23,544 bases of DNA from positions 44,139 through 67,682 of the IMG/VR virus record IMGVR_UViG_3300030107_003104; one strand, written 5' to 3'. A program made the translations under genes and the position numbers. Of the stretch, positions 6,220 to 14,286 are shown one piece after another. The notes beneath the pieces were generated by a model. That model saw only the letters and a program-made list of their open reading frames with translations. It did no database searches and had not been told where the DNA came from. Within the stretch, counting starts at the first letter, position 1. The number at the start of each line of letters is the position of its first letter. This DNA is from a virus.

Positions 6220-7972
6220 GAAGGCAAAGTCTAGAGCACAACAAAGATTCTTTGGAATGGTTCGTGCTGCCCAGAAGGGTGAAATGGAAAACCCATCTTC
6301 AGAAGTTTTAGATGCTGCTGATAGTATGACAGTTGATGATGTTAAAAAGTTTGCTAAGACAAAGCATAAAGGATTACCTGAAAAGAAAAAAGTTGAGGAA
6401 GCTGCTTTCTTAGCAGGTTTAGCAAAGGGTGCAATGGTAGCTGCTAAAGGTGCTGTTAAACAAAAAGCAAAACAAGTTATTAAGCAGAAAGCAGCAAATG
6501 TTGCAGCAGGTGTAATACCACAACCTAATAGAGATCAGCAGATGGAAAGTAAAGGAACTGCTGAACTTGCTGCTTTAGCACTTAGAGGTAAAAAGAGATG
6601 TGCAGAGTGTGGTAGTTTTTCACATGTTACTGGTGATTGTCCAAAGAAAGAACATTCAGTTAAGGAATCAAATAAATATAAAGGAGTACTTACAGATCCA
6701 ATGAAAGAAGCATATAGAGTTCTTGCCTCAAGTGATGGACAGGAGAAACCATCTCAATTTTCATATAAAGATGAGAAGACAGCTAAGAAGTATGCTGACA
6801 GTATTAAAAAAGGCGGTGGTAAAGCAACAGTTACTAAAGAAAGTGTTCTAACAAGACTTGGTAGGAAAAAGAAAGTGGAAGAAAAGAAACCAGGAAAGGC
6901 GATGGATGCTGGTGCTAGAGCAAAAAGATTATTGCAAAGAAAAATACATGCTAAGTATGTTTCTGGTAGTCAAGATTTAGTACCTGATGATATAAGAGAT
7001 CATTATGAAGTAGTTGATGAAAAGGTTGCTACTGGTCCTAGATTAGGTGAACCAAGACAGAAGGGTGCTACACATGTTAATGCTGGTGAAGGTGAGAAAG
7101 TTCAGGCAAGAACTTTGGCATGGATGAGAAAGAAAGGGCAGCAGGGTTCTCCTGGTATAAATGCAATGAAGGAAAGAGAAGCAGAGCACAAGGCAAAACG
7201 TGGTGTCAAGAAAGAAGGTGAGAAAGTTCAGGAAGCATCAGCAGTATTAGATGCCAATACTAAAATTAAAAATACACAGGATAGGAAGAAGAAAGAAAAA
7301 GAATATGCTAGACTTATGGGTATATTGGCACATCAAAAAGATCTGAAGAAAAGAGGTTTATCCAGTTCTTATGAATCAGAAGGTGAGATGGTTGAAGCTA
7401 GGGTAGATAAAGGACGTTCAGATTATGGTAAAGCAACTATTAGAAACTGGAGACATTCTGGACCTTCTACTGTAGATCCAGCAATGTTTGATCCTGAGAA
7501 TAAGAGGGGTAAGACAATTGACAAACGTAGAGAAGAGCACAAAGCAAGAAGAGGTGTTAAAGGTGCAAAGGTTCCTACCTATACGAAAAATGAAGAGTTG
7601 AGTATTGTAGATAGAATGCTTATAGAATATTCTCCAAATGTTGCTTATCAAGATAAAAAGAAAGGTAAGTTGGGTAAATCTTCTGTCTATAGTCTTAGGG
7701 GTAAAGATGAAAGTAAGAAAGACTTTAGAAAATCTCATGTTAAAGATATTGAAGGTGGATATGTTGGAGCAGGACACAAACCTACTCCTGGCAAATTGAA
7801 GAAAGAAGAAGTTGTTCTTGAGAAGAAGAAACAACCATCCGTACATGATGATTATTATGATCCTATGGAAGATCCTACATTTGATCCTCATGAGGCAGAA
7901 GCAACCAGAGGACAATCTGGTAGGGGTACAAAAGGGAAAATGAATGTCCGTAAGAAATATCCTGTAAAGTAA
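6209..7972 (+). CDS. DUF3008-like basic phage protein with a CCHC zinc knuckle
   Basis: From ATG 6209 the product is 587 residues. The N-terminus (S-R-A-Q-Q-R-F-F-G-M-V, then M-T-V-D-D-V-K-K-F-A-K-T-K-H-K-G-L-P-E-K) matches the DUF3008 pattern of phage proteins. An Ala/Lys helix follows. At about residues 131-144 comes C-A-E-C-G-S-F-S-H-V-T-G-D-C, a perfect CX2CX4HX4C zinc knuckle as in retroviral nucleocapsids. The remainder is a basic, low-complexity chain with two related segments, E-H-K-A-K-R-G-V-K near 7189 and E-H-K-A-R-R-G-V-K near 7534, and a 19-bp DNA direct repeat. Together with its position after the capsid-targeted proteins, this suggests a nucleic-acid-binding internal head protein. 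That role is inferred. Confidence 0.75.
   Translation: MLSEKAKSRAQQRFFGMVRAAQKGEMENPSSEVLDAADSMTVDDVKKFAKTKHKGLPEKKKVEEAAFLAGLAKGAMVAAKGAVKQKAKQVIKQKAANVAAGVIPQPNRDQQMESKGTAELAALALRGKKRCAECGSFSHVTGDCPKKEHSVKESNKYKGVLTDPMKEAYRVLASSDGQEKPSQFSYKDEKTAKKYADSIKKGGGKATVTKESVLTRLGRKKKVEEKKPGKAMDAGARAKRLLQRKIHAKYVSGSQDLVPDDIRDHYEVVDEKVATGPRLGEPRQKGATHVNAGEGEKVQARTLAWMRKKGQQGSPGINAMKEREAEHKAKRGVKKEGEKVQEASAVLDANTKIKNTQDRKKKEKEYARLMGILAHQKDLKKRGLSSSYESEGEMVEARVDKGRSDYGKATIRNWRHSGPSTVDPAMFDPENKRGKTIDKRREEHKARRGVKGAKVPTYTKNEELSIVDRMLIEYSPNVAYQDKKKGKLGKSSVYSLRGKDESKKDFRKSHVKDIEGGYVGAGHKPTPGKLKKEEVVLEKKKQPSVHDDYYDPMEDPTFDPHEAEATRGQSGRGTKGKMNVRKKYPVK
7088..7232 (+). repeat. Short direct repeat encoding E-G-E-K-V-Q
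   Basis: A 19-base sequence at 7088-7106 recurs identically at 7214-7232, 126 bases (42 codons) later, in the same frame of the DUF3008-like gene. It probably marks internal duplication of the basic segment. Confidence 0.6.
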
Positions 7973-7990
7973 AGTATAAAAAAATAGAAT

Positions 7991-8016
7991 AAGTATGCTA
8001 TATAAAATAGCTACTT
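7991..8016. other. Inverted repeat in the gap between two genes
   Basis: Positions 7991-8001 pair with 8007-8016 (10 pairs, one bulged T, loop ATAAA). No T-tract follows on the plus strand. On the minus strand a T-rich run lies a few bases beyond the stem. It could be a weak terminator, an RNA-processing site or a leader hairpin for the gene at 8026. Confidence 0.4.
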
Positions 8017-8025
8017 AATAAGATC

Positions 8026-8220
8026 ATGCTGTCATTTTTACTTCCAATAGCAACTAAAATCATTTCAGATTCTGTTGCAAAGATCCCAGAGAATGAAGAG
8101 TTGGGAGAAAAACTTATTGAAGTTTGTTTGCTTATCCTATCCAAAGCAGTTAAATTGACTAAGACTGATATGGATGACAAGTTACTAGCACAAGTAACCA
8201 AAGCAATACAGGCTCGTTAA
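8026..8220 (+). CDS. Conserved small phage protein (64 aa)
   Basis: A 64-residue protein with a hydrophobic N-terminus (L-S-F-L-L-P-I-A-T-K-I-I) and an amphipathic helical remainder (E-K-L-I-E-V-C-L-L-I-L-S-K-A-V-K-L-T-K). Similar short proteins occur in cyanophage structural regions as I recall. It follows a 53-base gap with a hairpin and precedes the late promoter at 8224. Function unknown. An opposite-strand reading frame over the same bases has no family-like features. Confidence 0.7.
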   Translation: MLSFLLPIATKIISDSVAKIPENEELGEKLIEVCLLILSKAVKLTKTDMDDKLLAQVTKAIQAR

Positions 8221-8223
8221 TTG

Positions 8224-8231
8224 TATAAATA
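8224..8231 (+). promoter_or_regulatory. T4-type late promoter (TATAAATA)
   Basis: An exact TATAAATA, the T4 late consensus, in the 44-base intergenic gap and 34 bases before the ATG at 8265. Confidence 0.75.
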
Positions 8232-8264
8232 TCTCTAGAAAGAAATTTTCGTAGGTAAAATCAA

Positions 8265-8771
8265 ATGGCTCTTTGGGGTACAAAAGACACAGTATACTCT
8301 ACAGGTAATATCAATGTTAATGTTACCACAGGAGTAGTCACTAAACAGAGTGGCAGTATTGCTTGGACATCAGGTAATGGTTTAAAGGTTGGACAAGTTC
8401 TTACTGTAGAAGGAAGTGAAGGTGTAATTGAAAGCATTGATAGTGCAACTCAACTTACAATTGGTACTGAGTATCTACCAGCTGCTAATATCAGTAATAA
8501 AACTTATGAAATCCGTGAGAAACCAAAATCAACACTTCATGATTCTAACTGGGGTGCTGGTGAAATTTATGGTGTAGATACTACTGAGATTACTGTTGCT
8601 AATGCAGCATCAGGTAATGCACGTAAGTATGCTCCTCCTCATGCAGGATGGGTTGGCATAACTACATACAACGATAATGCAGGAAATCTTAGAGTTAAGC
8701 ATGAAGTTTTAGTTGCTGGTAGCACTATATCTGCTGACTCTGGAGATGATACTTTACTTCCAGATAGTTAA
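8265..8771 (+). CDS. Probable virion structural (head decoration-type) protein
   Basis: A 168-residue beta-rich protein starting M-A-L-W-G-T-K-D, followed by Thr/Gly/Val-rich strands (G-L-K-V-G-Q-V-L-T-V) and ending with an aromatic segment P-H-A-G-W-V-G-I-T-T-Y and K-H-E-V-L-V-A. This layout is familiar from abundant virion proteins of marine T4-like phages. It has its own perfect late promoter at 8224-8231, which fits high late expression. There is no signal peptide or enzyme motif. Decoration of the capsid is an inference; virion protein is the safer description. Confidence 0.75.
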   Translation: MALWGTKDTVYSTGNINVNVTTGVVTKQSGSIAWTSGNGLKVGQVLTVEGSEGVIESIDSATQLTIGTEYLPAANISNKTYEIREKPKSTLHDSNWGAGEIYGVDTTEITVANAASGNARKYAPPHAGWVGITTYNDNAGNLRVKHEVLVAGSTISADSGDDTLLPDS

Positions 8772-8787
8772 TATGAATTGATATATT

Positions 8788-9159
8788 ATGAGATTTGATG
8801 AATTGAACGAGAGCAACTATATGCTCTTCGCTATAAAATTTTACGACAATCCGCAGTCAGTCACTAAAGATGACTTCGAATCTGATTTGAAACGAATTAG
8901 ATATGTCAAAAGATTATTAAAGAGATACAAGAATACAGGTGAGCTTAAGGTTCACCTTATTCTCAATCATTTGATAATCCTTTTTAATGTTTTTAATGAA
9001 GCTGCTGTTCCGTTATTGTTTTATCATTTGGAAGAGGAGTTGTGGCCTGCTATTAAGAGTTTTCTAATATTCTTAAATAGGTTGCCAGAGTTTCCAAAGA
9101 CTAAAATTAATAATATGGACAACGATCCATACTGCTTAGAAGAATTGCAAAACCTCTAA
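8788..9159 (+). CDS. Conserved T4-like phage protein (DUF7207-type)
   Basis: A 123-residue, helical, Leu/Phe-rich protein beginning M-R-F-D-E-L-N-E-S-N-Y. It has the block K-R-I-R-Y-V-K-R-L-L-K-R-Y and then H-L-I-L-N-H-L-I-I-L-F-N-V-F. This pattern recurs in marine T4-like phages as a small protein of unknown role; I recall it as DUF7207 but cannot confirm the accession. The hydrophobic stretches look like buried helices more than membrane spans. It ends in a TAATG overlap with the next ORF. Confidence 0.75.
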   Translation: MRFDELNESNYMLFAIKFYDNPQSVTKDDFESDLKRIRYVKRLLKRYKNTGELKVHLILNHLIILFNVFNEAAVPLLFYHLEEELWPAIKSFLIFLNRLPEFPKTKINNMDNDPYCLEELQNL

Positions 9160-9350
9160 TGGATATTAATAAAGTTATTTCAATAGTAAGAAGACTCAAA
9201 GAAGATGCACCAACTATGAGTGTTGGTGATGGATCTGGTACGGCATTGCCACCAACTCATGAACCAGGTGTAAATAAGAAAAAGAAAAAGAATATCTATC
9301 TGGGAATGCACTCTAGGAAGAAGTGGTTAGATTATATCAATGGAAAGTAA
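9159..9350 (+). CDS. Small conserved phage protein (63 aa)
   Basis: Starts in the TAATG overlap with the previous gene and overlaps the next start by 11 bases. The N-terminus is helical (V-I-S-I-V-R-R-L-K-E-D), then a Gly/Ser/Pro-rich linker, a six-residue cluster N-K-K-K-K-K, and S-R-K-K-W-L at the C-terminus. The basic patch and a C-terminal S-R-K-x-W motif recall small proteins of related phages. Function unknown. Confidence 0.6.
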   Translation: MDINKVISIVRRLKEDAPTMSVGDGSGTALPPTHEPGVNKKKKKNIYLGMHSRKKWLDYINGK

Positions 9351-9738
9351 TAACGCATTAATAGAAAGATTAGAACGTGTAATAGAAACTCTGAGTGAGA
9401 ACTCAATCAAGATGGGGCAGATGCTTGCTGTCCATGATGAAAAATTAGACAAACAGGACAGGATAGATGCAGTATTATTCGAGAAAGTTGAATCGCTTCA
9501 CAGAGAGGTTAGTCGTTCGACTAAGGAGATTAAGGCAGGATGTGAGAGAGATATTCGCAAGGTAGATGAAAGACTCCGTGTAATGGAGAAGAAGATGTGG
9601 AGTATATTTGGTGCATTAAGTATAATAAGTTTCCTTGTAAGTCCAGTTGGACAAAGAGTCTTAAAGACATCATTGACATCAGACGTTCAAACAAGTATAA
9701 TACCAGCAGGTATTACTCTTGTTGATGGATCTAGTTGA
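9340..9738 (+). CDS. Coiled-coil protein with a C-terminal membrane helix
   Basis: A 132-residue protein with a long heptad-like region (about 5-80; E-R-L-E-R-V-I-E-T-L-S-E and D-E-R-L-R-V-M-E-K-K) followed by one hydrophobic segment at about 87-103 (I-F-G-A-L-S-I-I-S-F-L-V). This architecture resembles haemolysin XhlA-type phage proteins and other tail-anchored coiled coils, but no diagnostic motif is present. It starts within the end of the previous ORF and overlaps the primase start. A role at the host membrane is inferred. Confidence 0.65.
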   Translation: MESNNALIERLERVIETLSENSIKMGQMLAVHDEKLDKQDRIDAVLFEKVESLHREVSRSTKEIKAGCERDIRKVDERLRVMEKKMWSIFGALSIISFLVSPVGQRVLKTSLTSDVQTSIIPAGITLVDGSS

Positions 9739-10696
9739 TTCAAAATATATCGGACTAGTTTCATCTAGGTTACAGAAATTCAAGAGGGTTAAGGGAGATC
9801 TTTATAATTTCCGTTGCCCTCTTTGTGGTGATTCTAAGAAGCATAAGAATAAGGCAAGGGGATATGTATATCCTCTTAAAGCTGATATGAATTATAAGTG
9901 CCATAATTGTGGTGCTTCAAGTACCTTTAGTAATTTTCTAAAGCAATTAGATCCTACTCTTCATAAACAATATGTTTTTGAAAAGTTTCAAACTAGGAAT
10001 ACTGGTAAGGGATCTATAATTGAAACACCTAAATTAGATTTCAAGAAACCTGTTTTCAAAAAAAGTCTTGATTTACCAAAGGCATCAGAAGTTCCTGTTG
10101 CTAAGGAATATCTTGAAAAGAGAAAATTAGATCCTACTAAATTTTACTTTGCAAGTAAGTTTAAAAAGTGGGTAAATACTCAAAAGAAAACGTTTGACAC
10201 TACCCATAGGGATGAGTCAAGAATCATAATCCCGATGTATGATACAGAACGTAATCTAATCGGGTTTCAAGGTAGGGCTTTAGGTCCAAACTTTGTTAAA
10301 TATATCACTGTGATGTTGAATGAAAATGCTCCAAAAATTTATGGACTGGAAAGAGTCAATTCAGAAGAAACTGTCTACGTGGTTGAAGGACCTTTTGACA
10401 GCACATTCGTCGAAAATAGTATCGCTCTTTGTGGGAGCGACGGTGATATGGCACATCTTAAAGGAAGCAGCATCGTTTATGTTTACGATAACGAACCTCG
10501 CAACCAAGAAATTCTTGGGAGAATCGAGCGATGCATTGACAGAGGTGAGCGAGTAGTTATTTGGCCTACAGGCATAGAACAAAAGGACATTAATGATATG
10601 TTCCTTGTTGGGTATGATATAATGGATACATTGAAATCCAATACATATTCAGGATTAGAAGCAAAAGTTAAATTTAACAACTGGAAAAAGGTATGA
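9725..10696 (+). CDS. DNA primase, T4 gp61-like
   Basis: A 323-residue protein from ATG 9725 (TTG 9719 would add two residues). An N-terminal zinc ribbon has C31-P-L-C34 and C59-H-N-C62. A TOPRIM-like catalytic core has V-V-E-G-P-F-D (E221, D225) and later V-Y-D-N-E (D255). Size and order fit T4 gp61, which makes RNA primers in partnership with the gp41 helicase on the lagging strand. The stop overlaps the nrdA start (ATGA), so primase and nucleotide-supply genes are co-translated. Codons between about 10360 and 10570 favour C-ending synonyms more than the rest of the gene. Confidence 0.85.
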   Translation: MDLVDSKYIGLVSSRLQKFKRVKGDLYNFRCPLCGDSKKHKNKARGYVYPLKADMNYKCHNCGASSTFSNFLKQLDPTLHKQYVFEKFQTRNTGKGSIIETPKLDFKKPVFKKSLDLPKASEVPVAKEYLEKRKLDPTKFYFASKFKKWVNTQKKTFDTTHRDESRIIIPMYDTERNLIGFQGRALGPNFVKYITVMLNENAPKIYGLERVNSEETVYVVEGPFDSTFVENSIALCGSDGDMAHLKGSSIVYVYDNEPRNQEILGRIERCIDRGERVVIWPTGIEQKDINDMFLVGYDIMDTLKSNTYSGLEAKVKFNNWKKV

Positions 10697-13023
10697 GCAA
10701 CGGCACAAAGGTTGTCAAGAGAAATGGTTCTATTGAACCACTTGATCTAGAAAAGATGCATGTTATGGTAGAACAGGCATGTGATGGATTGGCAGGAGTC
10801 TCTGCTAGTCAAGTAGAAATTAATTCTGGAATACAGTTTTATGATGGTATAAGTACAGAGGAGATACAGGAGATTCTTATTAGATCTGCGAGTGATTTGA
10901 TTGACTTGGATCATCCTAATTATCAATTTGTTGCTGCAAGACTTCTTTTGTTTGCACTTCGAAAACAGTTATTTGGGCGTATGCATGAGATGCCAACCTT
11001 AGAAACTCATGTTAGACGTTGTGTTGAAAAGGGAATATATGATGAAGAGATATTAAGTCTCTATTCACAAGAAGAGTTTGATAAGTTACAATCATTTATA
11101 GATCATGATCGGGATATGTTGTTTACATATGCTGGTTTGAGACAAGTAGTTGACAAATATCTAGTACAAGATAGAAGTAATGGTGCATTATATGAAACAC
11201 CACAGTTCATGTATCTTATGATAGCTGCAACTATATTTTCTAAATATCCACAAGAGACGAGATTAGACTACGTTAAAAAGTATTATGACTCAATCAGCAA
11301 GCACAGAATCAACATCCCAACGCCAATCATGGCAGGTGTCAGAACACCCCTTCGTCAATATGCATCTTGTGTTCTGGTTGATATTGATGACACCCTCGAT
11401 AGTATCTTTAGCAGTGATATGGCTATTGGCAAATACGTCGCACAACGTGCTGGTATCGGTATTAACGCAGGGAGAATCCGTGGAATCAACGCTAAAATCA
11501 GAGGTGGAGAAGTTCAACACACAGGTGTCGTCCCCTTCCTTAAAAAGTTTGAAAGTACTGTCAGATGCTGCACTCAAAACGGGATCAGAGGCGGCTCAGC
11601 TACTGTCCACTTTCCGATCTGGCATCAAGAAATACAAGACATCCTTGTTCTCAAAAACAACAAAGGAACAGAAGACAACCGAGTCAGAAAACTCGACTAC
11701 AGTATCCAAATAAGTAAGTTATTTTATGAACGATTTATTGCTAACGAGGATGTTAGTTTATTCAGTCCTCACGATGTTCCTGGGTTGTATGATGCTTTTG
11801 GAACTGACAACTTCGACGAGTTATATGAAAAATATGAAGCAGATGAATCCATCCCAAGAACTACTATTGGAGGACAGGAGTTAATACTAGATCTCTTGAA
11901 AGAAAGAGCAGAGACTGGTAGAATATACATCATGAACATAGATCATTGTAATTCTCATTCGTCTTTCCAAGACAAGGTTGAGATGAGCAATCTATGTCAG
12001 GAGATTACATTACCTACTAAACCTATTCAACATATCGATGACAACTCTGGTGAAATTGCTCTCTGCATCCTTTCTGCTATTAATATTGGCAAAATTAGGG
12101 ATGTTTCGGATCTTGAAGTTCTTTGTGATCTTAGTGTTCGGAGCCTCGATGAACTTATTGATTTTCAAGGATACCCCGTCAGAGCAGCAGAAATCGCTAC
12201 AAAGGCACGTAGATCACTCGGAGTTGGTTTCATTGGTTTAGCACATTATCTTGCCAAGCAAGGCGTTAAATACGATGATCCACAAGCATGGAAGATGGTA
12301 CATGGTTTAACTGAATCGTTTCAATATTATTTGATTAAGTCATCTGTTAATCTTGCAAAAGAAAAGGGTGCTTGTACCTATTCAGATAGGACTAAGTATG
12401 CTCAAGGAATCCTTCCTATTGATACATATAAGAAGGACGTAGATGAGATTGTACCAAATGACTTACTACTTGATTGGGAGTCTTTACGGGCAGAGGTACG
12501 GGAATATGGAATTAGGAACTCAACATTGTCGGCACAAATGCCATCGGAGAGCAGTTCCGTTGTGTCAAACGCTACCAATGGAATCGAACCTCCTAGAGAC
12601 TACTTGTCCGTTAAAAAATCAAAGAAAGGACCGCTTAAGCAGATTGTTCCGTCTTATGGGTCTTTAAAGAATAACTATACATTGCTATGGGATATGCCTA
12701 GTAACAAAGGGTATATTAATGTAGTAGCAGTGATGCAGAAATTCTTTGATCAAGCGATTAGTGGAAACTGGAGTTATAATCCACAGCATTATGAGAATAA
12801 TGAAGTTCCTGTCTCTGTAATGGCACAAGATCTTTTAACTACATATAAGTACGGTTGGAAGACTTCTTATTATCAGAATACTTATGATGCTAAAACTGAT
12901 GAAGTTGAAATAGCACTTCCTAGTAGCGATGATGTAGGGATTCAGGGGCATACCCAATTACAATCTCTAGTTAGTGAACTTGTAAATTCCGAGGAGGAGT
13001 CTTGTGAAAGCTGTGCAATTTAG
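10693..13023 (+). CDS. nrdA: Class Ia ribonucleoside-diphosphate reductase, alpha subunit
   Basis: A 776-residue protein of normal length for NrdA. It reduces ribonucleoside diphosphates to deoxy forms together with NrdB. An ATP-cone-like N-terminus is visible (K-V-V-K-R-N-G-S). Catalytic residues map to the E. coli set: C226 and C458 (redox pair), N433-L-C435-Q-E437 (thiyl radical Cys and Glu), Y726-Y727 (radical transfer), and C-terminal C771-E-S-C774 for re-reduction. It follows the primase by ATGA overlap, and its last codons contain the AGGAGG site for nrdB. A segment at 11293-11714 has strikingly different synonymous codon use. No intron or intein interrupts the frame. Confidence 0.95.
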   Translation: MSNGTKVVKRNGSIEPLDLEKMHVMVEQACDGLAGVSASQVEINSGIQFYDGISTEEIQEILIRSASDLIDLDHPNYQFVAARLLLFALRKQLFGRMHEMPTLETHVRRCVEKGIYDEEILSLYSQEEFDKLQSFIDHDRDMLFTYAGLRQVVDKYLVQDRSNGALYETPQFMYLMIAATIFSKYPQETRLDYVKKYYDSISKHRINIPTPIMAGVRTPLRQYASCVLVDIDDTLDSIFSSDMAIGKYVAQRAGIGINAGRIRGINAKIRGGEVQHTGVVPFLKKFESTVRCCTQNGIRGGSATVHFPIWHQEIQDILVLKNNKGTEDNRVRKLDYSIQISKLFYERFIANEDVSLFSPHDVPGLYDAFGTDNFDELYEKYEADESIPRTTIGGQELILDLLKERAETGRIYIMNIDHCNSHSSFQDKVEMSNLCQEITLPTKPIQHIDDNSGEIALCILSAINIGKIRDVSDLEVLCDLSVRSLDELIDFQGYPVRAAEIATKARRSLGVGFIGLAHYLAKQGVKYDDPQAWKMVHGLTESFQYYLIKSSVNLAKEKGACTYSDRTKYAQGILPIDTYKKDVDEIVPNDLLLDWESLRAEVREYGIRNSTLSAQMPSESSSVVSNATNGIEPPRDYLSVKKSKKGPLKQIVPSYGSLKNNYTLLWDMPSNKGYINVVAVMQKFFDQAISGNWSYNPQHYENNEVPVSVMAQDLLTTYKYGWKTSYYQNTYDAKTDEVEIALPSSDDVGIQGHTQLQSLVSELVNSEEESCESCAI
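12991..12999 (+). promoter_or_regulatory. Ribosome binding site for nrdB inside nrdA
   Basis: GAGGAGGAG encodes the Glu-rich end of NrdA and contains GGAGG, 6 bases before GTG 13004. It supports the GTG start. An alternative start is ATG 13034, which has AAAGGA just upstream. Confidence 0.6.
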
Positions 13024-14188
13024 AAAGGATTCAATGGAGAAGCCAGTGATTGATTCGATGACTGTCTTTAATTCTGAAGAGGTTGATACCAAGAAACAAC
13101 CTATGTTTTTTGGTAAACCATTGGGAGTTCAAAGATATGATTCATATAAGTATCCAGCATTTGAGAATTTAACAAAATCTCAGTTAGGTTATTTTTGGAG
13201 ACCAGAAGAGGTATCTCTTCAGAAAGATAGGGGTGATTATCAATCACTACGTCCAGAACAAAAACATATTTTTACATCTAATCTTAAGTATCAAGTAATG
13301 CTTGATTCCGTTCAGGGTAGAGCACCTGGTATGGCATTTTCTCCATACTGTTCTCTTCCTGAATTAGAAGCATGTATGAATGTGTGGCAAATGATGGAGA
13401 TGATTCATAGTCGTTCCTATACGTACATCATAAAGAATGTTTATTCAGATCCTTCTGATGTATTTGATACAATTCTTAGTGATAATCGTATCATGGAACG
13501 TGCAGAAAGTGTTACTGGTGCTTATAATGCATTTATTAACTATGCACAAGAGTGGGCTAGTAGTAGTCAGTGGCAACCTTCAGCAAAGGGATCTCCATCA
13601 GTAGAATGGACTCGTAAAGATTTAAAAAGACACTTATACAGGGCAGTTGCTAATGTTAACATCCTTGAAGGTATTCGCTTCTATGTCAGTTTTGCTTGTT
13701 CTTTTGCTTTCGGTGAACTCAAACTTATGGAAGGAAGTGCAAAGATCATATCTCTTATTGCAAGAGACGAAAACCAACACCTCGCCATCACCCAAAACAT
13801 ATTAAATTATTGGAATAAGGGTGATGATCCTGATATGATTGAGATTGCCAAGGAAGAAGAGCCTTGGTTAATTAAAGCATTTGAAAATACTGTCAATGAA
13901 GAAAAACGTTGGGCAGAATATTTGTTTAAAGAAGGTACAATGATTGGATTGAATGATAAACTTCTTATGCAATATGTTGAATGGATTGCCAATCGTCGTA
14001 TGAAATCAATAGGACTTAAACCACTCTATGACATACCTGCAAAAAATAACCCACTTCCTTGGACAGAGCATTGGATTTCTTCAAAAGGACTCCAAGTTGC
14101 ACCACAAGAAACAGAAGTTGAATCCTATATTGTCGGAGGAATCAAACAGGACGTTACCAAGGACTCCTTCTCAGGATTTAAATTATAG
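13004..14188 (+). CDS. nrdB: Class Ia ribonucleotide reductase, beta subunit (diiron-tyrosyl radical)
   Basis: A 394-residue protein (E. coli NrdB is about 376) that supplies the tyrosyl radical for NrdA. All diiron ligands and the radical Tyr are present: D101, E132, H135, Y139 (in I-H-S-R-S-Y), E222, E256 and H259 (in R-D-E-N-Q-H). The 38-residue Asp-to-Tyr spacing matches E. coli. The conserved C-terminus, needed for docking to NrdA, ends F-S-G-F-K-L. The start is ambiguous: GTG 13004 has the strong Shine-Dalgarno, while ATG 13034 or 13058 would give a length closer to E. coli. The gene overlaps the end of nrdA by 20 bases. Confidence 0.95.
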   Translation: MKAVQFRKDSMEKPVIDSMTVFNSEEVDTKKQPMFFGKPLGVQRYDSYKYPAFENLTKSQLGYFWRPEEVSLQKDRGDYQSLRPEQKHIFTSNLKYQVMLDSVQGRAPGMAFSPYCSLPELEACMNVWQMMEMIHSRSYTYIIKNVYSDPSDVFDTILSDNRIMERAESVTGAYNAFINYAQEWASSSQWQPSAKGSPSVEWTRKDLKRHLYRAVANVNILEGIRFYVSFACSFAFGELKLMEGSAKIISLIARDENQHLAITQNILNYWNKGDDPDMIEIAKEEEPWLIKAFENTVNEEKRWAEYLFKEGTMIGLNDKLLMQYVEWIANRRMKSIGLKPLYDIPAKNNPLPWTEHWISSKGLQVAPQETEVESYIVGGIKQDVTKDSFSGFKL

Positions 14189-14258
14189 TTTAGAAGATTG
14201 TATACAAGCATATAAAGAAGAACCCTGTGAAAACTGGGACGACTATGCAGGTGGATAA
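14130..14258 (+). CDS. Possible small ORF overlapping the end of nrdB
   Basis: A frame with the tail L-N-Y-S-L-E-D-C-I-Q-A-Y-K-E-E-P-C-E-N-W-D-D-Y-A-G-G ends at TAA 14256-14258. TTG 14130 is the nearest plausible start, overlapping nrdB; the only ATG, at 14028, lies deep inside it. The tail beyond nrdB looks protein-like, being amphipathic with two Cys, but there is no Shine-Dalgarno and it is very short. Confidence 0.25.
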   Translation: MSEESNRTLPRTPSQDLNYSLEDCIQAYKEEPCENWDDYAGG

Positions 14259-14261
14259 ATA
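14254..14261 (+). promoter_or_regulatory. Probable late promoter (GATAAATA)
   Basis: GATAAATA matches NATAAATA and lies 26 bases before ATG 14287, in the gap after nrdB. It may separate late expression of the downstream genes from the primase-RNR unit. Confidence 0.5.
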
Positions 14262-14286
14262 AGACGAATGATATAAAAACTATGAA

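Noticed and set aside
6671-6678. Late promoter AATAAATA inside the DUF3008-like gene
   Set aside because: It matches the consensus but lies far from any start codon; it is expected by chance in AT-rich coding sequence.
7418-7915. Long open frame on the minus strand opposite the DUF3008-like gene
   Set aside because: It is a shadow of low-complexity Lys/Glu codons; composition is Phe/Ile/Cys-rich with no motif or ribosome binding site, and the plus-strand gene is clear.
11285-11713. Plus-strand alternative frame of 142 codons inside nrdA
   Set aside because: nrdA is unambiguous here. The open alternative frame is a by-product of the C-rich synonymous codons, which I report instead.
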